Source: Gymnorhina tibicen (Eukaryota; Chordata; Aves; Passeriformes; Artamidae). From it: DNA of 64,000 bases. A program made the translations under genes and the position numbers. Below are positions 13,601 to 27,000 of the stretch, in pieces (position 1 is the first letter of the stretch; every line of letters begins with the position of its first letter). Location of the stretch: assembly GCA_013399875.1 (NCBI GenBank), contig VXAZ01006886.1:124001-188000 (forward strand). Direction: 5' to 3'. A model generated the notes under the pieces. That model saw only the letters and a program-made list of their open reading frames with translations, was not told the DNA's origin and ran no database searches.

Positions 13601-16600
13601 ACTGTGTTCAACATTATTTGCTTCTATTTGGATCCAAAACAGCAAGCAACATACTAAATTCTAGATGACAAAAAAAAAAAAAAATCAAGAGCCTTTAAAT
13701 GTGATTTAGCAGTGTTTAGGAGAAATTCACGGACAAATCCAAACACACAATTCTGTCTCTACAGCAAAGAGAGAGTTCTTGCTCTCCCAGCTATGGAAAG
13801 GTCCTTACGTAGGTCCATTCATTCTCTCTGAACAGCTTCTGGCTCTAATCTGCTCAGAATTAGCACTTTGGTTTACATTAGTGAAGGCTTTTAAACTACA
13901 AATTGTAGATAAAGGGATGTGTATCAATATTTAGAGGGCTTTTGAAAAATTCCTCTGCACACAACATGAAGATCTCAGTTTTTTCTTTTTTTTCTGTTAA
14001 TTTTAAGACTTTTCACAACAAGAGAAATTCAGAAATGCCAGTAATTAAGCATAAGAAATAAAGGGGACAAAACCACTGAAAACATTCAAGCACTCAACTT
14101 GAACTCTCACCTGACTACAGATCATAAATTAAAGATCTCTGGAAAAGTTAAGGGATTCTTGCCTAACGTAAGGCGGAAAGCTTATAGAGACACTGATAAA
14201 CATCTAGCTGTCCAGTTAAGCACAGCAGAGATCAAATAGGAGAGCATGCATTCATTCCCTGTGCCAGGAATCACTTTGTTAGGATGGGTTCACATCCGCT
14301 GGGACCCCGCTGCCTTTTTCAGTAGGAGCAGCTACACATTGCCTGTTGCCACTTACGCAAGTTCACGTCTCACCCCAGGTAATCTCTTCCTTCTCCTCAG
14401 TTCTGCTGGCTTCGTAGAAGCCCAGCACAGCATGGTCACTTTGGTTTGAGCTTTTTAGAAAAAATGATATTTGGAAGCCAAGGAGAACAGGAGAGCAGGA
14501 TCCTTTCTCATGAAATGAACAGGGCAAGGGTCACATACACAGTGATTTCACTTGCCCGCGTTCAGAGGTGTAACCATTCTCAAGGTTGATCACACTTCGA
14601 AGAACTTGAGAAGAAAAACAAACAGGAAAAACTTAAGCACCAGGGAAACCACAGACTCTGAAATCTAGGAGACAGCTCTTACTTAGTCCTATCAAATCAC
14701 AGCATTATGGGTTTAATTTTCACACATCAAGAAATGGTAAAGATGCCAACATTTAACAGTGCAAGTTCTGCCTCAGACACCTGCCCAGAGCTCCCACTGA
14801 ATCCAGCAGGATTTTAGTGAGTGTTAGGAATACAACTGCTAATACAAAGCAAAGTACCTGTCTGGCTTCCAGCATTGTCTGTGTCTATTTTTCTGCCTTA
14901 AGATTAAAGTACCTGCCAGTACTTAATGGTACTTCATATCAAGTTCTAGCACTGCTCTTGAAAACACAGCATTCAAAAGAGATTGGAAACAGAGAGGGAG
15001 GTCATCATGGCATTTACTACAAAAACATTTCTACCCCTTTAGGAACTCACAACAGCATACAATAAAGACTACAACCCAAGTGTCATAGTGATCTTCCATC
15101 CTCCCGAGGAGAGAAAACAGATGCAGGGGGAGATTCACTCTTCTCTCCCAGAAATAGGTGTAGAGCAGAGATGAAAGGAACAGAGAGTGCTATCACAGTG
15201 GCTCACATCCAGCCCAGCCAAAGCGAAAGCACTTGCAAGGCCTTAGAGGAACAACCCACGTTTCTTTTCATTATTTTTTCTTTCAATCCTGCAAAATTAG
15301 TTCACAAAGAAGCAGCCCATCCTTGTTTCACAGCCATGTCAGCATAACATCCCAGGTCACAGTGACCTTCAGCGCTGTGAGATTTTCATTTTCACATGAA
15401 TACCAGATGCTGAGCCCTCTCCCTCTGATGTTCACTGCTCTACAACATCAGGCACTCAGCATCATGTGCATTTGTAACACTCCCTTTGAGTTTTGGTTGT
15501 GAAACCTCCACATTTAAGTGTAGCTGTTACAGCAAACATCCATTAATTTCAGCTCTCAACCCTGTTGACCTGAATCTTCTTGGGATTTCAAATACAGCTT
15601 GGATTACATCACTGCTGTTCTCTACAGCAGTCCCCTTTCAAGCTGAAGGAACTAAGATAGCAATTCAGTTTGATCTATTACATCTTGGCATCTGTTGACT
15701 GGATTCACTTTTTAGAGCATAAAATACTCAGAACAGCTATTTGTATTCTTATTCCAAAAGTCTGCTCTGGAAACATAACAAAAGAAACAAAATAGCAATC
15801 TGGAGTGTAAATAGCATCAATGGGAAGAACCCCAGGTGAACAGCAAAGGGGAGAGAAAGTATACAAAAGAGGCAGCAACAGCACGTGCATCCTCTGCAAA
15901 GGGAGGGATTCTGCCAGGCACAGGAGGGAAAGCAGGAAGCTGTGATTTCTGAAACCTGAGGCTAAGTTCTGTTCCTGTGTTTCAGTCCTTTGCTATTCGT
16001 CCTCACAGCCACGGCTGTGAGAGTGCAGAGAAAGGGTCCCGAAATGCATAACACAGGGAATGGGTTGTAAGCAATGCAGGATCATGCCAGCTCTAACAGG
16101 ACAGGATTTCTTTCTTCTTAACTGTTAGAAAAGCTTTATTTCCTTCACTTAACACATATACTCCTAATCCAGCCTTGTGTGGACAACTGATGGATCTTAA
16201 ATAATCTAATCCTCCACTACCAGGACCTTGGCTGATGTAACAGCCCCCCAAACCCTCCCATACCTCCTGCATGAAAGACATTTGGAAGAAAGTTCCAAGA
16301 GACCTGGAAAAGCCCAAGGAGAAGCCCTCCTGACATTTCCCTCATCATTGCTGCGAGTGGCCACCGGTCAGATCAGGTGCCCTCGGGGGGCTGCATGTGG
16401 CATCAAACTGAACAAAGTGTGCAGCCCCCCGGGAATCACTGCCATATTCCACGCTGGGTCAGTGGGTGCCCACACCACCCATGGGAAACTGCCCCCGTGC
16501 CACGTGGGGAACAGAGAGAGGGGAGAGAGCACACACCGACAGTGCAACAAGGCTGGTCAAAGGAATCAGAATTAAAGCCCCAAATGGATTTTAAAAAATG

Positions 16601-18714
16601 ATACCAAGGAAAAGAAATTTAACAGCATAAAAATGCCTACTCTAGGAAGAGGTGGTTTACTTGCAAATGATAAAGTAAACAAGAGGGGATGTATTTTTCG
16701 AATGCAAGCCTTTCTATCTTAGTGGGCAGACATGAACAAATTTTGTTAAAGCAAAGACAACCATTGCTTTGATGGAATTGTGCTTTTAGAACTCAGGAGA
16801 AAACACTCTCTTCCTCTCTTGGCTGCTTGTAACGTGAATAATCAGCCCAAAGTAAACAACATGTGGTCTTGTGTGGTCTTTTTCTCTTCATATGAAGCTG
16901 GTATTTCACTTCAAACTAGGAAGTGACAGGAAGTGGGGAGTTCTGCAAAGATACAGGAGACCCTGTGCTTTCCCAACAAGCTCTGGAAATGCAGTGTGTT
17001 TGGAGAAAACTAATTATTCCTGTTTCAGATGGGAAATGCAAAAAAACCCATCTGAACATGTAGAATGAATGAATATTCCTTTGAGTCACATAGCTAAACA
17101 ATTTTGTGTAACCGTATTTACAACATTTCCTGACTCTTTCATGAGCATTTGAGTGCTCAAGTGCCACTGAGTACTAATCAATTCTCAAACTGAAGTGTTA
17201 AAGGAGTTCCTGAAAGCAACATAACTGCTGTATTATTTGCAAATATAGTTCTGGGCGTGTGGTGGTTGCTCACATAAATCATCCACTTAGGGAAGAGAGA
17301 CAGTGCTCTGGCAGACAGAAAGGCTCAGCACAGCAGGGTCTGTGCTCCCCTTGCTGTTGCACTGCAGGCAAGGAATCCATTAGCTGCTTTCCTCGGCCAG
17401 GCTCCTGAAAGAATGATGAGTGTTTAACACGCTGCTACCCATTTTCACATCAGTACAGGGTGTGGAACGTTTGTGTTGGTTTTCTGAACCACTGCTTGCT
17501 CACCCAGCCCCAGCGTGCCCTGACTGCTCCCACCATGGTAGGGGATGCACGCAAACCATCAGCCCAGCAAGTTTTCCAACCGCCTTCTCCCTTTCCTTAC
17601 CACAAAACCTCTCTCCCACATGACCCATCCATATCCCCATCACTCCAGCCCTCCCTCTGTATGGTTTTGACTCCCACCCTGCCCTGCCATTCAGTCCAGC
17701 TCATGCTAAGGAGAGCTTTGCTCCCTCTGGGCACCTCACGGGTTTTGGCTGGGTCCCTGTGCCCCATGGGTTCAGCTTCGTGCTCTGAGGAGTACAAAGG
17801 CAAGAGGACCCAGCCTACTCTCATATACAAAATCCTTCCAGTGTGAACTGCAGATGCAAACTGGAAGCCGTTGCTTTGAACACTGGGACTGATGTGCTCC
17901 TTGCCTTCACTTCTGGGTTTACCACCTTCTGAGTTAGACATCCCACCACCTTCTCCCTCTGTGACTCTTGTCCCTCTCCTTTGATTTCTCCCAAGTTATC
18001 TCATTTTCACCATCCTTCAAAAAGCAGGTTGCCAAAGCATCTCCTTAAAACCCCTTTAAAATCAACCTGCTTGCCTAGGGTGGTAGGGTGGGAAGTGAGA
18101 TAGAAAAGAGATTTCAAATAACGCTAAAAGACAATGACAAATACTCACGTGCACATACATTACTGAGCACCACATCCTTATACTTGTCCATACCTTCTGT
18201 GTCTTTTCTCTGACCCTTCTGGTTATGAACGTAACATGTCATATCAAACCAAATTGCTGTGTTTGTGCTGGGGCAGGACTGTGTTTTTCTGGAGCGAAAT
18301 ACCTCGCATTTTTCTGAGCCCTGGAATAGCAATCACACGCCGTAGGTTTGTGAAGCACTCTCGGCTGGGACAGCTCTGCAGGGTTCCAAGTGCTCCCAGT
18401 ACCCCCCTTCAAGAAAGAGCTGCCCAAACCAGTTCCTTCCCCCCAAAGATAAACTCTTTTTGCTCCATCTCCCTGGGGGTGCAGCTCAGCACCTTGCCCC
18501 CCACACCACCAGCACTGGGGCTGGTGCAAGGCACATTCCGAGAATGCTTCCAGCTCCTAACTCTCCTCCTTTTACTGAAAGTTCACCCATGCTTTAGTCA
18601 GATTTTTTTTTAATAGTTGATAATTCTCAAGCAGAGAGGGGTGCGTCTATTCTGGAAGTTTCCCTGCCCAGGTCCTCGTTGCCTGGTATATCTTATTAGG
18701 AGTGGAGCCTAGAC

Positions 18715-18950
18715 AAAGAAAATATTAATCTGAATTCATTTGCATTTGTAAATAACAGATTTAAATGAAAGAGTGAATGCACATTTAACAGCATTAGGAT
18801 TAGCTAGCAGCAGAAGGAAAAAAAACCTCACCAAAAAAATTTCAAAAGCCAGTTCTTTGGGATTAAAGAGTTTTGACAATTAAGCTTTATGATTTGCTGC
18901 TGAACCAACCAACAAGGTGAAATATGTAATTATTTTTTCTTAAAGCCAAG
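18715..18950. promoter_or_regulatory. Candidate conserved non-coding element (AT-rich TF-motif cluster)
   Basis: Contains an octamer ATTTGCAT (18738-18745), GGATTAGC and GGGATTAAAG (paired-type homeodomain cores), ACAATTAAG and GTAATTATT within about 230 bases, with no ORF or repeat. This composition resembles vertebrate enhancers, but conservation could not be tested. Confidence 0.25.
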
Positions 18951-20455
18951 AACTAACAGGATAAAACAAAATAAACTCCAATCAGTGTTTTGGTCTATTA
19001 TAAAGTCTTTTTTTTTTTTTAATATCAAGCAGACTCTCTGAAGATTACTACAGAACATAACTAAAATGTAAACAGCACAAGATTGCCAGTGATGAGCTGT
19101 GCCGGGGTGCAAGTCTGAGGCGACAAGGGCAGAACCAACTTGTTCCGGTCTCCTGCGTGATGTGGGGGTGAATAAAACAAAATTAATCTCTTCCAGTTAT
19201 GTGAAGGATAAAAAGCAGCTGCAGAGTCACTCAAACAGGCGCAGACCAGAAATCCCTGGGAATACCATACCGCTTACCTCCAGGATCAGCAGGCTCTGCC
19301 CCCCCTCTGCCACAGCCCCACTGGCTCGTGCAGCTCTCTCAGAAGGCAGGGCTGAGCTGATGGACATTACAGGATCCCAGAAGTTCCTGGTAGGAAGCTC
19401 ACAGCCCCCTGTGCAGCCAGAGGGGTGCTCCTTCACAGACACCCACTACACCTAATTTTAAGGAAAGAAAGTACATCTTTTATTGCAGCCACTCAACCAG
19501 CACAGGCACAGCCTGGGAACTGCAGGACACAGCAAACCCACACAGAGATCATTCCCCACTGAAGTCGCTGAGTTGGTTTGTTTTTCTGTAAGGTGAATCA
19601 GATTCTGCCCTTTGGGCTTAATACCTAAATCCTTATCTAGAAAAGATTCCTACCAGCTCAGCTGTGTAAATTGCCTCATAACCTCGTATTCCACTGACGT
19701 CGATAGCAGCAAGGGTTGGTCACCTCTTTGCTGTGCCCCAGAACAACACATTGTGTTACTGCCAATCTGTCCCCTTTGCAGCCACCTCCAGGTCTCACAG
19801 TTTAGTGTTTGCTGGTCTCTGGTACATCTCTGCCATCAGCTCCTTCTCAAACACAACTCACATGGACTCTCTTTGGTATTCAGCAAACCACAGCAGGTTT
19901 CCTACCGATGGGAGTTGTGATAGAACCTATCTCATCACTGGAAATCTCAGTGTGGGGAAGTCTAGGTCATCACTAAAACACAAAGATGTCTTTTTAGGGT
20001 TTTTGGTGTTTGGTTTGTGTCTTTTTTATCCACACCCCCTCCCCCTCCTCCCCGACTGGTTTCAGGGTCTGATGAATCTCAAAAAGGAAAAAAAAATAAC
20101 ATACAGACATTAATTTGGGTACCCAGTGCTCAGATGCTTCAAATAAATTGCCCAGTGCCTTGCTGTAATTTAGCTCAGGAAAGCAGCCATTTTGCTAAAT
20201 TAAAGATATTAGAAGTCTTATGAGTAAAGTGAGCCTAGGCTTTGCCCCCTAATTTATTAGCATTTTCATTTCATTCCTCTTATCTTACCCATCCCTTCAT
20301 TTCAGATCTGGTCGAGTGACAGCCACACGGGTTCATTGTCACATGGAAAAAGCCACGTGCAGGCCAGCGCCATAGACTGCAGTAGCACCTTAGGAACAGT
20401 GACTCCAGCAGGAGGGAGCTGCACATCCCCAGCCTGGCCTTGCCTGGCAGCCCGG

Positions 20456-20510
20456 GTTGCCATGGCTACGAGAGATGCTCAGGAAGCGGGAGATGAGATT
20501 GCCATGGCAC
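20456..20510. promoter_or_regulatory. Pair of RFX X-box-like palindromes
   Basis: GTTGCCATGGCTAC (20456-20469) differs by one base from the palindromic X-box GTTGCCATGGCAAC. A second TTGCCATGGCAC core lies at 20499-20510. The surroundings are GC-richer than average. Function is inferred from motif only. Confidence 0.3.
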
Positions 20511-23500
20511 CGAAGCAAGAGAGGCTACCCGGGGCAGGGGACACACTCCCATTCTAGATGCTATCGTTTTAATTAATAAGGGAATGTAGTGTAGCCAATT
20601 ACACACCGGTAAGGCAGAATTCTGGGGCCATTTCTGTTGGACTAAACTTAGGAGAGGTTTTAATCCAGCTTTAAAAACAAGTGGCAAAACCGTATAAGTT
20701 CGTTAACAAAACAAATCACAGACAAAACATATTTGATTTCTATTGTTATAATAATAAAGGGAACAATTAATATGCAATAAACATAAGTAAAAACCAAATG
20801 AGGATCCCTCACATCTACATGAACTCCACACTACTTTCTAAAGATGAAAGGTGAAGGCTTCCTTCCCAGGAGGCAGATACACTGCAAGGAAAACCGAGCA
20901 AGCGGCAATCTCCCCTGTACCGGGATTTTTAATACTGGAAATTTGTCTGTGACTGGGGGTGCTCAAAGCTCAGTCTGTGTGACTCACAGGCACCCTTTAG
21001 CAGGGCCCGTGTTATCAACTCCCCCCCTCCCCCGTTTAATCAGATACCTTGCAGCACTGAGATACTCATCTCACGCTATTAAGCTGTTGCCAAGACACCA
21101 TTCACACTTCTGAATCCCCATTAACATCAGCTAATAATCTTCTGCCCTCGGCTTTCAAAGCACTCCAGAAGGATCCAAGGCTGCTATAAGAAGAGAGGGC
21201 AAGAGTAAAAAGCTGCTTGCTCTTGCAAGCAGTCAAATTAAGTTCAGCCCACGGGTTTTGCATGCCTCAGATAACCAGGAAATCAGAAAAATAAAATCCT
21301 AAACCCATTACTTTAATCATTTGGGGATCTGAGTTGGGAATTTTGAATTACAACTTGCTGGGAGTTAGTAAGAGCAGTAAAACTTTAAAACAGAGACATG
21401 ACCACAGGTTCCCCTGTTTGCATCCGTTTCTCCTTCGAGTGTTAAGAAGCTCTCTCTGTCTCTGCTTACATCCACAGCTGGGTCCCTCCTCCTTCCCTGG
21501 AAGCCCACAGCACTGCCCCTACACTTCTTAGCTGCTTCCCCATTTTGTTCAAAACACAGACGATTTGAGCAGAGGTTCAACCAGGGGCACAGAAACTGTT
21601 CATCCTGAACAAGGTTTTTGGGATCAGCATCCCGGGGCTGAAGCTGGGGAAAGCCCTGCTGCAGAGGCCAGCCAGCACTGCTGCTCCTCAGCATGGGCAA
21701 GGTCAGGGAGATTGAAAAATTCCAGCCAGCCTCATCTCACCCCATTATTTTGTTCTGACTGAAACAAACGCTGTTATCTTTGACCCTACTCTCCTCCTAG
21801 GATGCAATCACAGCACTTGTGAAACGCTGCTGCTTCTGCAACGCTAAATCCGCAGCCGGGAAATCGGTCCCGTGGATCTCTGAGTCTGAGCAAAAGCTAC
21901 AGACACTCAGTGACCACCACGTCTCCAGGGCTGTAGAGTCCAGGTTTACATTGGTAACACTCAATCCGTGTCTTTAGCCCTCGGCAGGAAGGTGACGGTG
22001 GCAGAGGGAGATGAATGCCAAGGCTGCTGCAGGAAGCCAACTGCGCAATAAATGTCCAACCTCTACTGCAGCAACCAGACTGTTCTTACCCTCAGGTAGG
22101 TTTGTGTCAGATCGTATTTCAGCTGAACTTGATACTGGCCTTCAAAACAGGTAAAGTAAAGAAATCCTCACATCTATGAAAAAAAATACTGCAGGCAAAT
22201 AAGAACCCCAAACCAACACATTTTGTGATGATATCTGGGTGTGAGAAGTGGAGATTTCTGACTTGCACCCTTCATTCTGTCCCTGAACAAGTCACTTGCC
22301 CCAGGACTGAGAGGAAAACACGACTGGGTCACTGCCCGGCAGGAAGATGACCTCCAGGGAGGTCAGACGCTCTTCCCTACAGCAGAAAAACTACAAAGGA
22401 TGCATTAAGAAGAGATAAAGATTTTTTTATTTTGCTTTGGTATTGTGAAATAGACAGTCAAAATCTTTTCAAAATAAATAAAGTAGGACTGGGAAGACAA
22501 TTCTTTACAATAAATAAAGGTATTGCTTTTTACTCGATCCAAAAATGTGAGGGAATCAGGTCAGAACCACGGGTCTTTGCTCTTGTGGGAGATTCCCAAA
22601 TTCACAGGAAAACAAATGTCACTGCTGCTCACCAAGTCATCTGTCGCACGCAACTGCTATCGTAACTGAGTCATTGACAAGCTACAAACATTTCCCACAA
22701 TTTTCCTGTAAGGTTGTGGGGGTTTTTTTTGTCTAGTGACTGAAAAGAAAAAACCGAGTCAGCTCCAGCACAAAAATCCTGAGTTACATTTTAAATATTA
22801 CTTAAATTATATTTAAATAGTATAAACGTCTATTGCCATCCTTCACACCTACTGCCAGCCAAGTTTTTTTACACTGCAGTTTCAGGGAATGAAAACACTC
22901 AGATTGTGCCCCAAGATATTCATACGGCTGCCTTTTAAGACCATCACATGGACCAGCAGAGAAACACCCATAGAGGTTTTTTGCTTTGAAACCACCGATA
23001 TCGAGGCTTCAGTTCATTAGCCTTGGAAACCAAAATGTTCAAGTAAATTATCCAGCCTCACACGGTCTGAGTTAGTGATTCCCTCAGTCTGCAGGAGCAT
23101 TTACCCCCAGAGTGGCTGCAGTGGCAAGGGGCTCTGTAACACTTGTTTGCTGATGTCCCCAGCACCCCACGCTGGTTGGGGACCCCATGGCTAAGGGGGG
23201 TGGCCTGTGCAGTTGCAGAGGAGCCAGGCTGCTCCAGCCCACAGCTCCTGCCTCTGTAAACACCTCCACAAGTGATGCCTGGTCACACCGAAAGGCTCCT
23301 GCAGAAAGCTTGAGGTATAAACTCAAGAATAAAACAGACAAAGAGAAGGGATAATGAAGAGGACTAAAGTTTCAATACTCTTTAGAAACATTTTGACAAG
23401 ACTTCTGTCAACTCAGTTAATACAGAAAGTCTTTTGCTGCAGCTGACACGTGCTTCCAATTTTAAAAATGATTTATGAATTAGGAGTAAGATACCAGATG

Positions 23501-23819
23501 TGGAGATGATGCAAGCATTTGAGATATCAATCTTTAAAGCTATTTCTCTCTGAAAACTATGAGAAAGGTCTTGGCAGCAAAATCAAGAAGTTGTAATGAG
23601 AAAAAAAAAGGGCAAAAAGATACTAATTATTTCTTAAGGGGAGCTGGGAGGAAAACCAGAGCAGGGCTATGGAATTGTGCAAGCCGGGTATAATTTTCTG
23701 CAGCCTCTGCTAAAGGTTACCACAGCAGTGTCCTCCGCTGTCTAAAGTCGGTGTTTACGAGGAATGAGTTTAATTCAAAGGCTCCTGCTGTCGGGAGGAA
23801 AAGCTGGGTCAGGAGAAGC

Positions 23820-24050
23820 TGCCTTTGCCCGGCTGGGTTCGGCGCAAGCCCTGACTCAGCACGGGAGCGGCGGTGACGCGCGCCGCAGCCCTGCCCTGGG
23901 AACGCGCGGCTCCGCTCCGCTCTCCCGGCCGGCAGTCCGGCCGCACCGCACGCAGCCGCTCTCCACGGAGGCCAAAATCCTGGAAAACGCTGGACCGGGA
24001 GCCCACCCACCGCCAGTGCTCCCCAGGGCGCTGCCAGTGCACCAGCTCCG
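23820..24050. promoter_or_regulatory. Isolated CpG island (candidate promoter)
   Basis: Dense CpG (GTGACGCGCGCCGC, AACGCGCGG, CCGGCCGGCAGTCCGG) in otherwise AT-rich, CpG-poor DNA. It holds a perfect NF-E2/MARE-type TGACTCAGCA at 23852-23861. It lies about 16 kb upstream of the KCNE4 coding exon in transcriptional sense and about 5 kb past the ACSL3 3' end. It could be the KCNE4 promoter/first exon or that of an unannotated non-coding RNA. Overlapping GC-rich open frames show no known protein. Confidence 0.5.
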
Positions 24051-24059
24051 GTCAGACAA

Positions 24060-27000
24060 AGGAATACCTGGAGGCTCAGACAGATGCAGGGAGAAAAGAG
24101 CATGGAAGAGAAGGAACCGAACAATTTTTAAAAAAAGAGGTCTTAGTTAAACAAAAAGTTGAAAGAAGCCAGGGGGTTGGCTGTAATCTCAGCTCTAAGA
24201 GGGAAAGAAAATGTGAAATGGTGTCAGCCCATGCTCCTAAAGAGACTTTCTAAGGCTTTGCTGCACTGAATCAGCACAGGAATCTTCAAATCACAATGGG
24301 CTAGAAATTTCTATCACAATAAAGCTGTTCTGAGTACTACTGGAGCTTTCTTGAAAAAGTAAATAAACAAAGACAAACAGATGGAAATAATTATAATCTG
24401 AATACTTGGAATTGTTGGAGTACAGTTTTCAATTATCCCAGATTGCCCTGGGCCCTAAAAACCCATCCAAACAGCTAGAGTTACAGAAGAGGGAAAAAAA
24501 AAAAAAAATCACTCCTGGCACAAACAGGTGGGAGGTTCCTGGGCTCTGGCCCACTCCAGAACCCAATCCATGGAGCCCTGAGGCACAGCCTGGCAGCCCC
24601 GGCCACCCCTCACCCTCAAGCAGGGATGAGCCCTTGGAGCAGGACACCCGGGGAGTGACCCAGCAGTACAGGTGATTAACCAGGTATTTACTGTGGCACA
24701 CAAGGGCAAGGAGGATGGTTCAGCTGCTCTCGGCAAAGGAGAGGGGCAGCCGGTGCCCCCCAGCACGGAGGGGGATGGAGAAGGGGTGAAGGCGAGTGCA
24801 TCCTGTGGCCAGTTAAACTGTCGGACGTCACGTGGCAATTCAGCAGCTTGCTTAATTCTAACTATGGAATATTTAAATTAATGGAAAAAGAAAGGTGTCG
24901 GGATAATGTAAATTTTTTTCTTTATAATTTTTTTTGTTTTAAATCAGGTTTTCCATTTCCCAGTGAACTGGGGCTGCTGCAGACCAGCAACACTGGCTAT
25001 TCACAGATCCTCAAGCCAGAGGATGAGGACAGCAAACCTTTGCTTTCATGGCAGGAATTTCTCAAATGGAGATCTCTCTCTCCACCAAATTACCTCACCC
25101 TTCAACAAGGACACAAAGGCAGGGTGGGTACACCTGCACAATGCCCTGATCATAGGCTGCTGCAGGTGTTACTTGGCAGCCACAGCCTCACTGTTCCAGC
25201 ACTTCAGAAAAAATCCTGTCTAGAAATCTCTGCCAGTCAAGACTCCCAGAGAGCATCATGCTTCCTGTGGAAGCAATCCATTTTATCTACATCTTTTTGC
25301 AAATTCTGTAAAGCAATTAACAAAGACAAAACATCAGTTAGGGAAAAAAAGCACACCAGGAAAATCTGATCAGCCCATGGTATAATGAAAAATTACTGGT
25401 AGGAAATAAAACTGATAGAAGGAAATGGAAAAACGGTTCAAAACCAAGTATCCCTTAGTGTCACTGGGAAAAATTCTGGGGAAAGTCCCAAATCTCATAT
25501 ATTCATGAAAACATTAGGAAAATTACTGCAAAACACAAGGGGGCACACTCTCCATCAGCAACATGCTGCCCTCAACCAGACCTGTCAGCTGCCAGTCCTG
25601 GAAAACCTCAGAAAATCCATTACTAAGCACATGGAGGAATGATTATATGGGAGATACTTTCAAAGAAATACTGAACAAATTTATCAAGACTTCAAATAAA
25701 AATGAAAGAAACTTGTGAAAGAAATTTTAGCACATTTCACTCATAACATCCTTGGAGAGGTGTCAAACAGCTCAGCAGGAACCACCACTCTGCTGAAGCT
25801 CCATGGTGGTCTGCACCAGGAAGGGATAACCCAAAATCTTCTGGCCCTCAATCTGCCCTGTAGCAGGTCACCTACACGTCAGCCCATGGGAGTGCAGAGG
25901 CACAGGCAGATATCCCACTGGAGATGTACTCAATCAATTGCTTATCAACCCATTTTGATACAGAAATTACTCTTGAAAAATCTCCCTTTTTTCCTTTCCC
26001 CCATTGTTTTACAGCTCTTATGCAACTTTGGCAAGAAGGGGAGGAAAGAGGATGCGATGCTGAACAGGCCAGATTGCTCATTGGCATTCTCAGCCTTCTG
26101 CCAATTACGTTACGCTGCTTTAGCTGGAACAGACCAAGTCCTGAACTGCAACAAAATTAAGCTAAATCATTTCCAAGAAACCTGGCAGAAAAACCCAGCA
26201 AATGTGTGTGAGTTCCAGAGAACTGATGAAACATAAAATGCTTAATGAGTTTCAGTAAATAGCTTCCTTACAGCTTGTTAAACATCCACACCTACACTCC
26301 AACTACACTATATAACAGGAACTACACCTTCCAAATCATTCTTCAGTCTTGTAAGTTATATGCTTAAGATTTAAAAACAACTACACAAATATGGTACTAG
26401 GAGATGTACCAAAAATAGAGAGTTTGCAGAAAAATTCCTGATACAAATCTTGTTTTAAAAAAAACCTGAACTGTATCTGACCAGCATTATTAAGATAAGC
26501 TCTAACTCAAAGCCTGTATTATTAGTTAAGCATCCAAGATGTTTCACCAGGTTGGGATACAATGAATTTTATGGGAATTTGACAGACAGTCTTTTTTGCT
26601 ATTAAATATTTAATATTTCAAAATGATGCTTCTTCCTCCCTTAACCTCTCTAGGAGCCAGAAGTAGCAGAAACTTGATGGAAATTTACTTTATGTAAGGA
26701 AACTTACTCAATGTAAGGATCTACGTCAAAATCTCACATTTCAGAGGGATAAAGGTCACCAGCCACCAGGCTCCTTGCCAAACAGTACTGTGATTGCACA
26801 TCAGTGGGATGCCATATAAACTTTTCCATTAAAGTTCGACTTTTACATTCATAAAGTTGTCTCTCAATTAACTGCAAATAATTACCAAAACAAAAATCAA
26901 ACAACCTACCCAACCTTGCTACCAATAGAAGGCATCACAGTTTCAGAAGAAGAAATAAACACACACTTGTAATAAAGTGGGAAAGGGTACAGTGGAATAC

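Larger units (their letters stand above)
7632..23760. other. Non-coding region between KCNE4 exon and CpG island
   Basis: Intergenic DNA or a long KCNE4 5' intron. No coding exon with conserved protein sequence was recognised on either strand. Open frames such as 16228-16575 are short and of random character. Possible regulatory features are an AT-rich homeodomain/octamer-type cluster near 18.7-18.95 kb and two RFX-like palindromes near 20.46-20.51 kb. Confidence 0.5.

Noticed and set aside
23717..24150. Overlapping GC-rich open frames on both strands
   Set aside because: Long frames are expected in CpG-rich DNA because stop codons are AT-rich. The peptides are Arg/Gly/Ala-rich and match nothing I recognise.
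24848..25369. 173-codon plus-strand open frame
   Set aside because: No recognisable domain, low-complexity start, no exon-like flanks or conserved composition. It is best explained as chance in AT-rich DNA.
25715..26236. Second 173-codon plus-strand open frame
   Set aside because: No family resemblance, and residue composition looks random. No splice or promoter context supports it.
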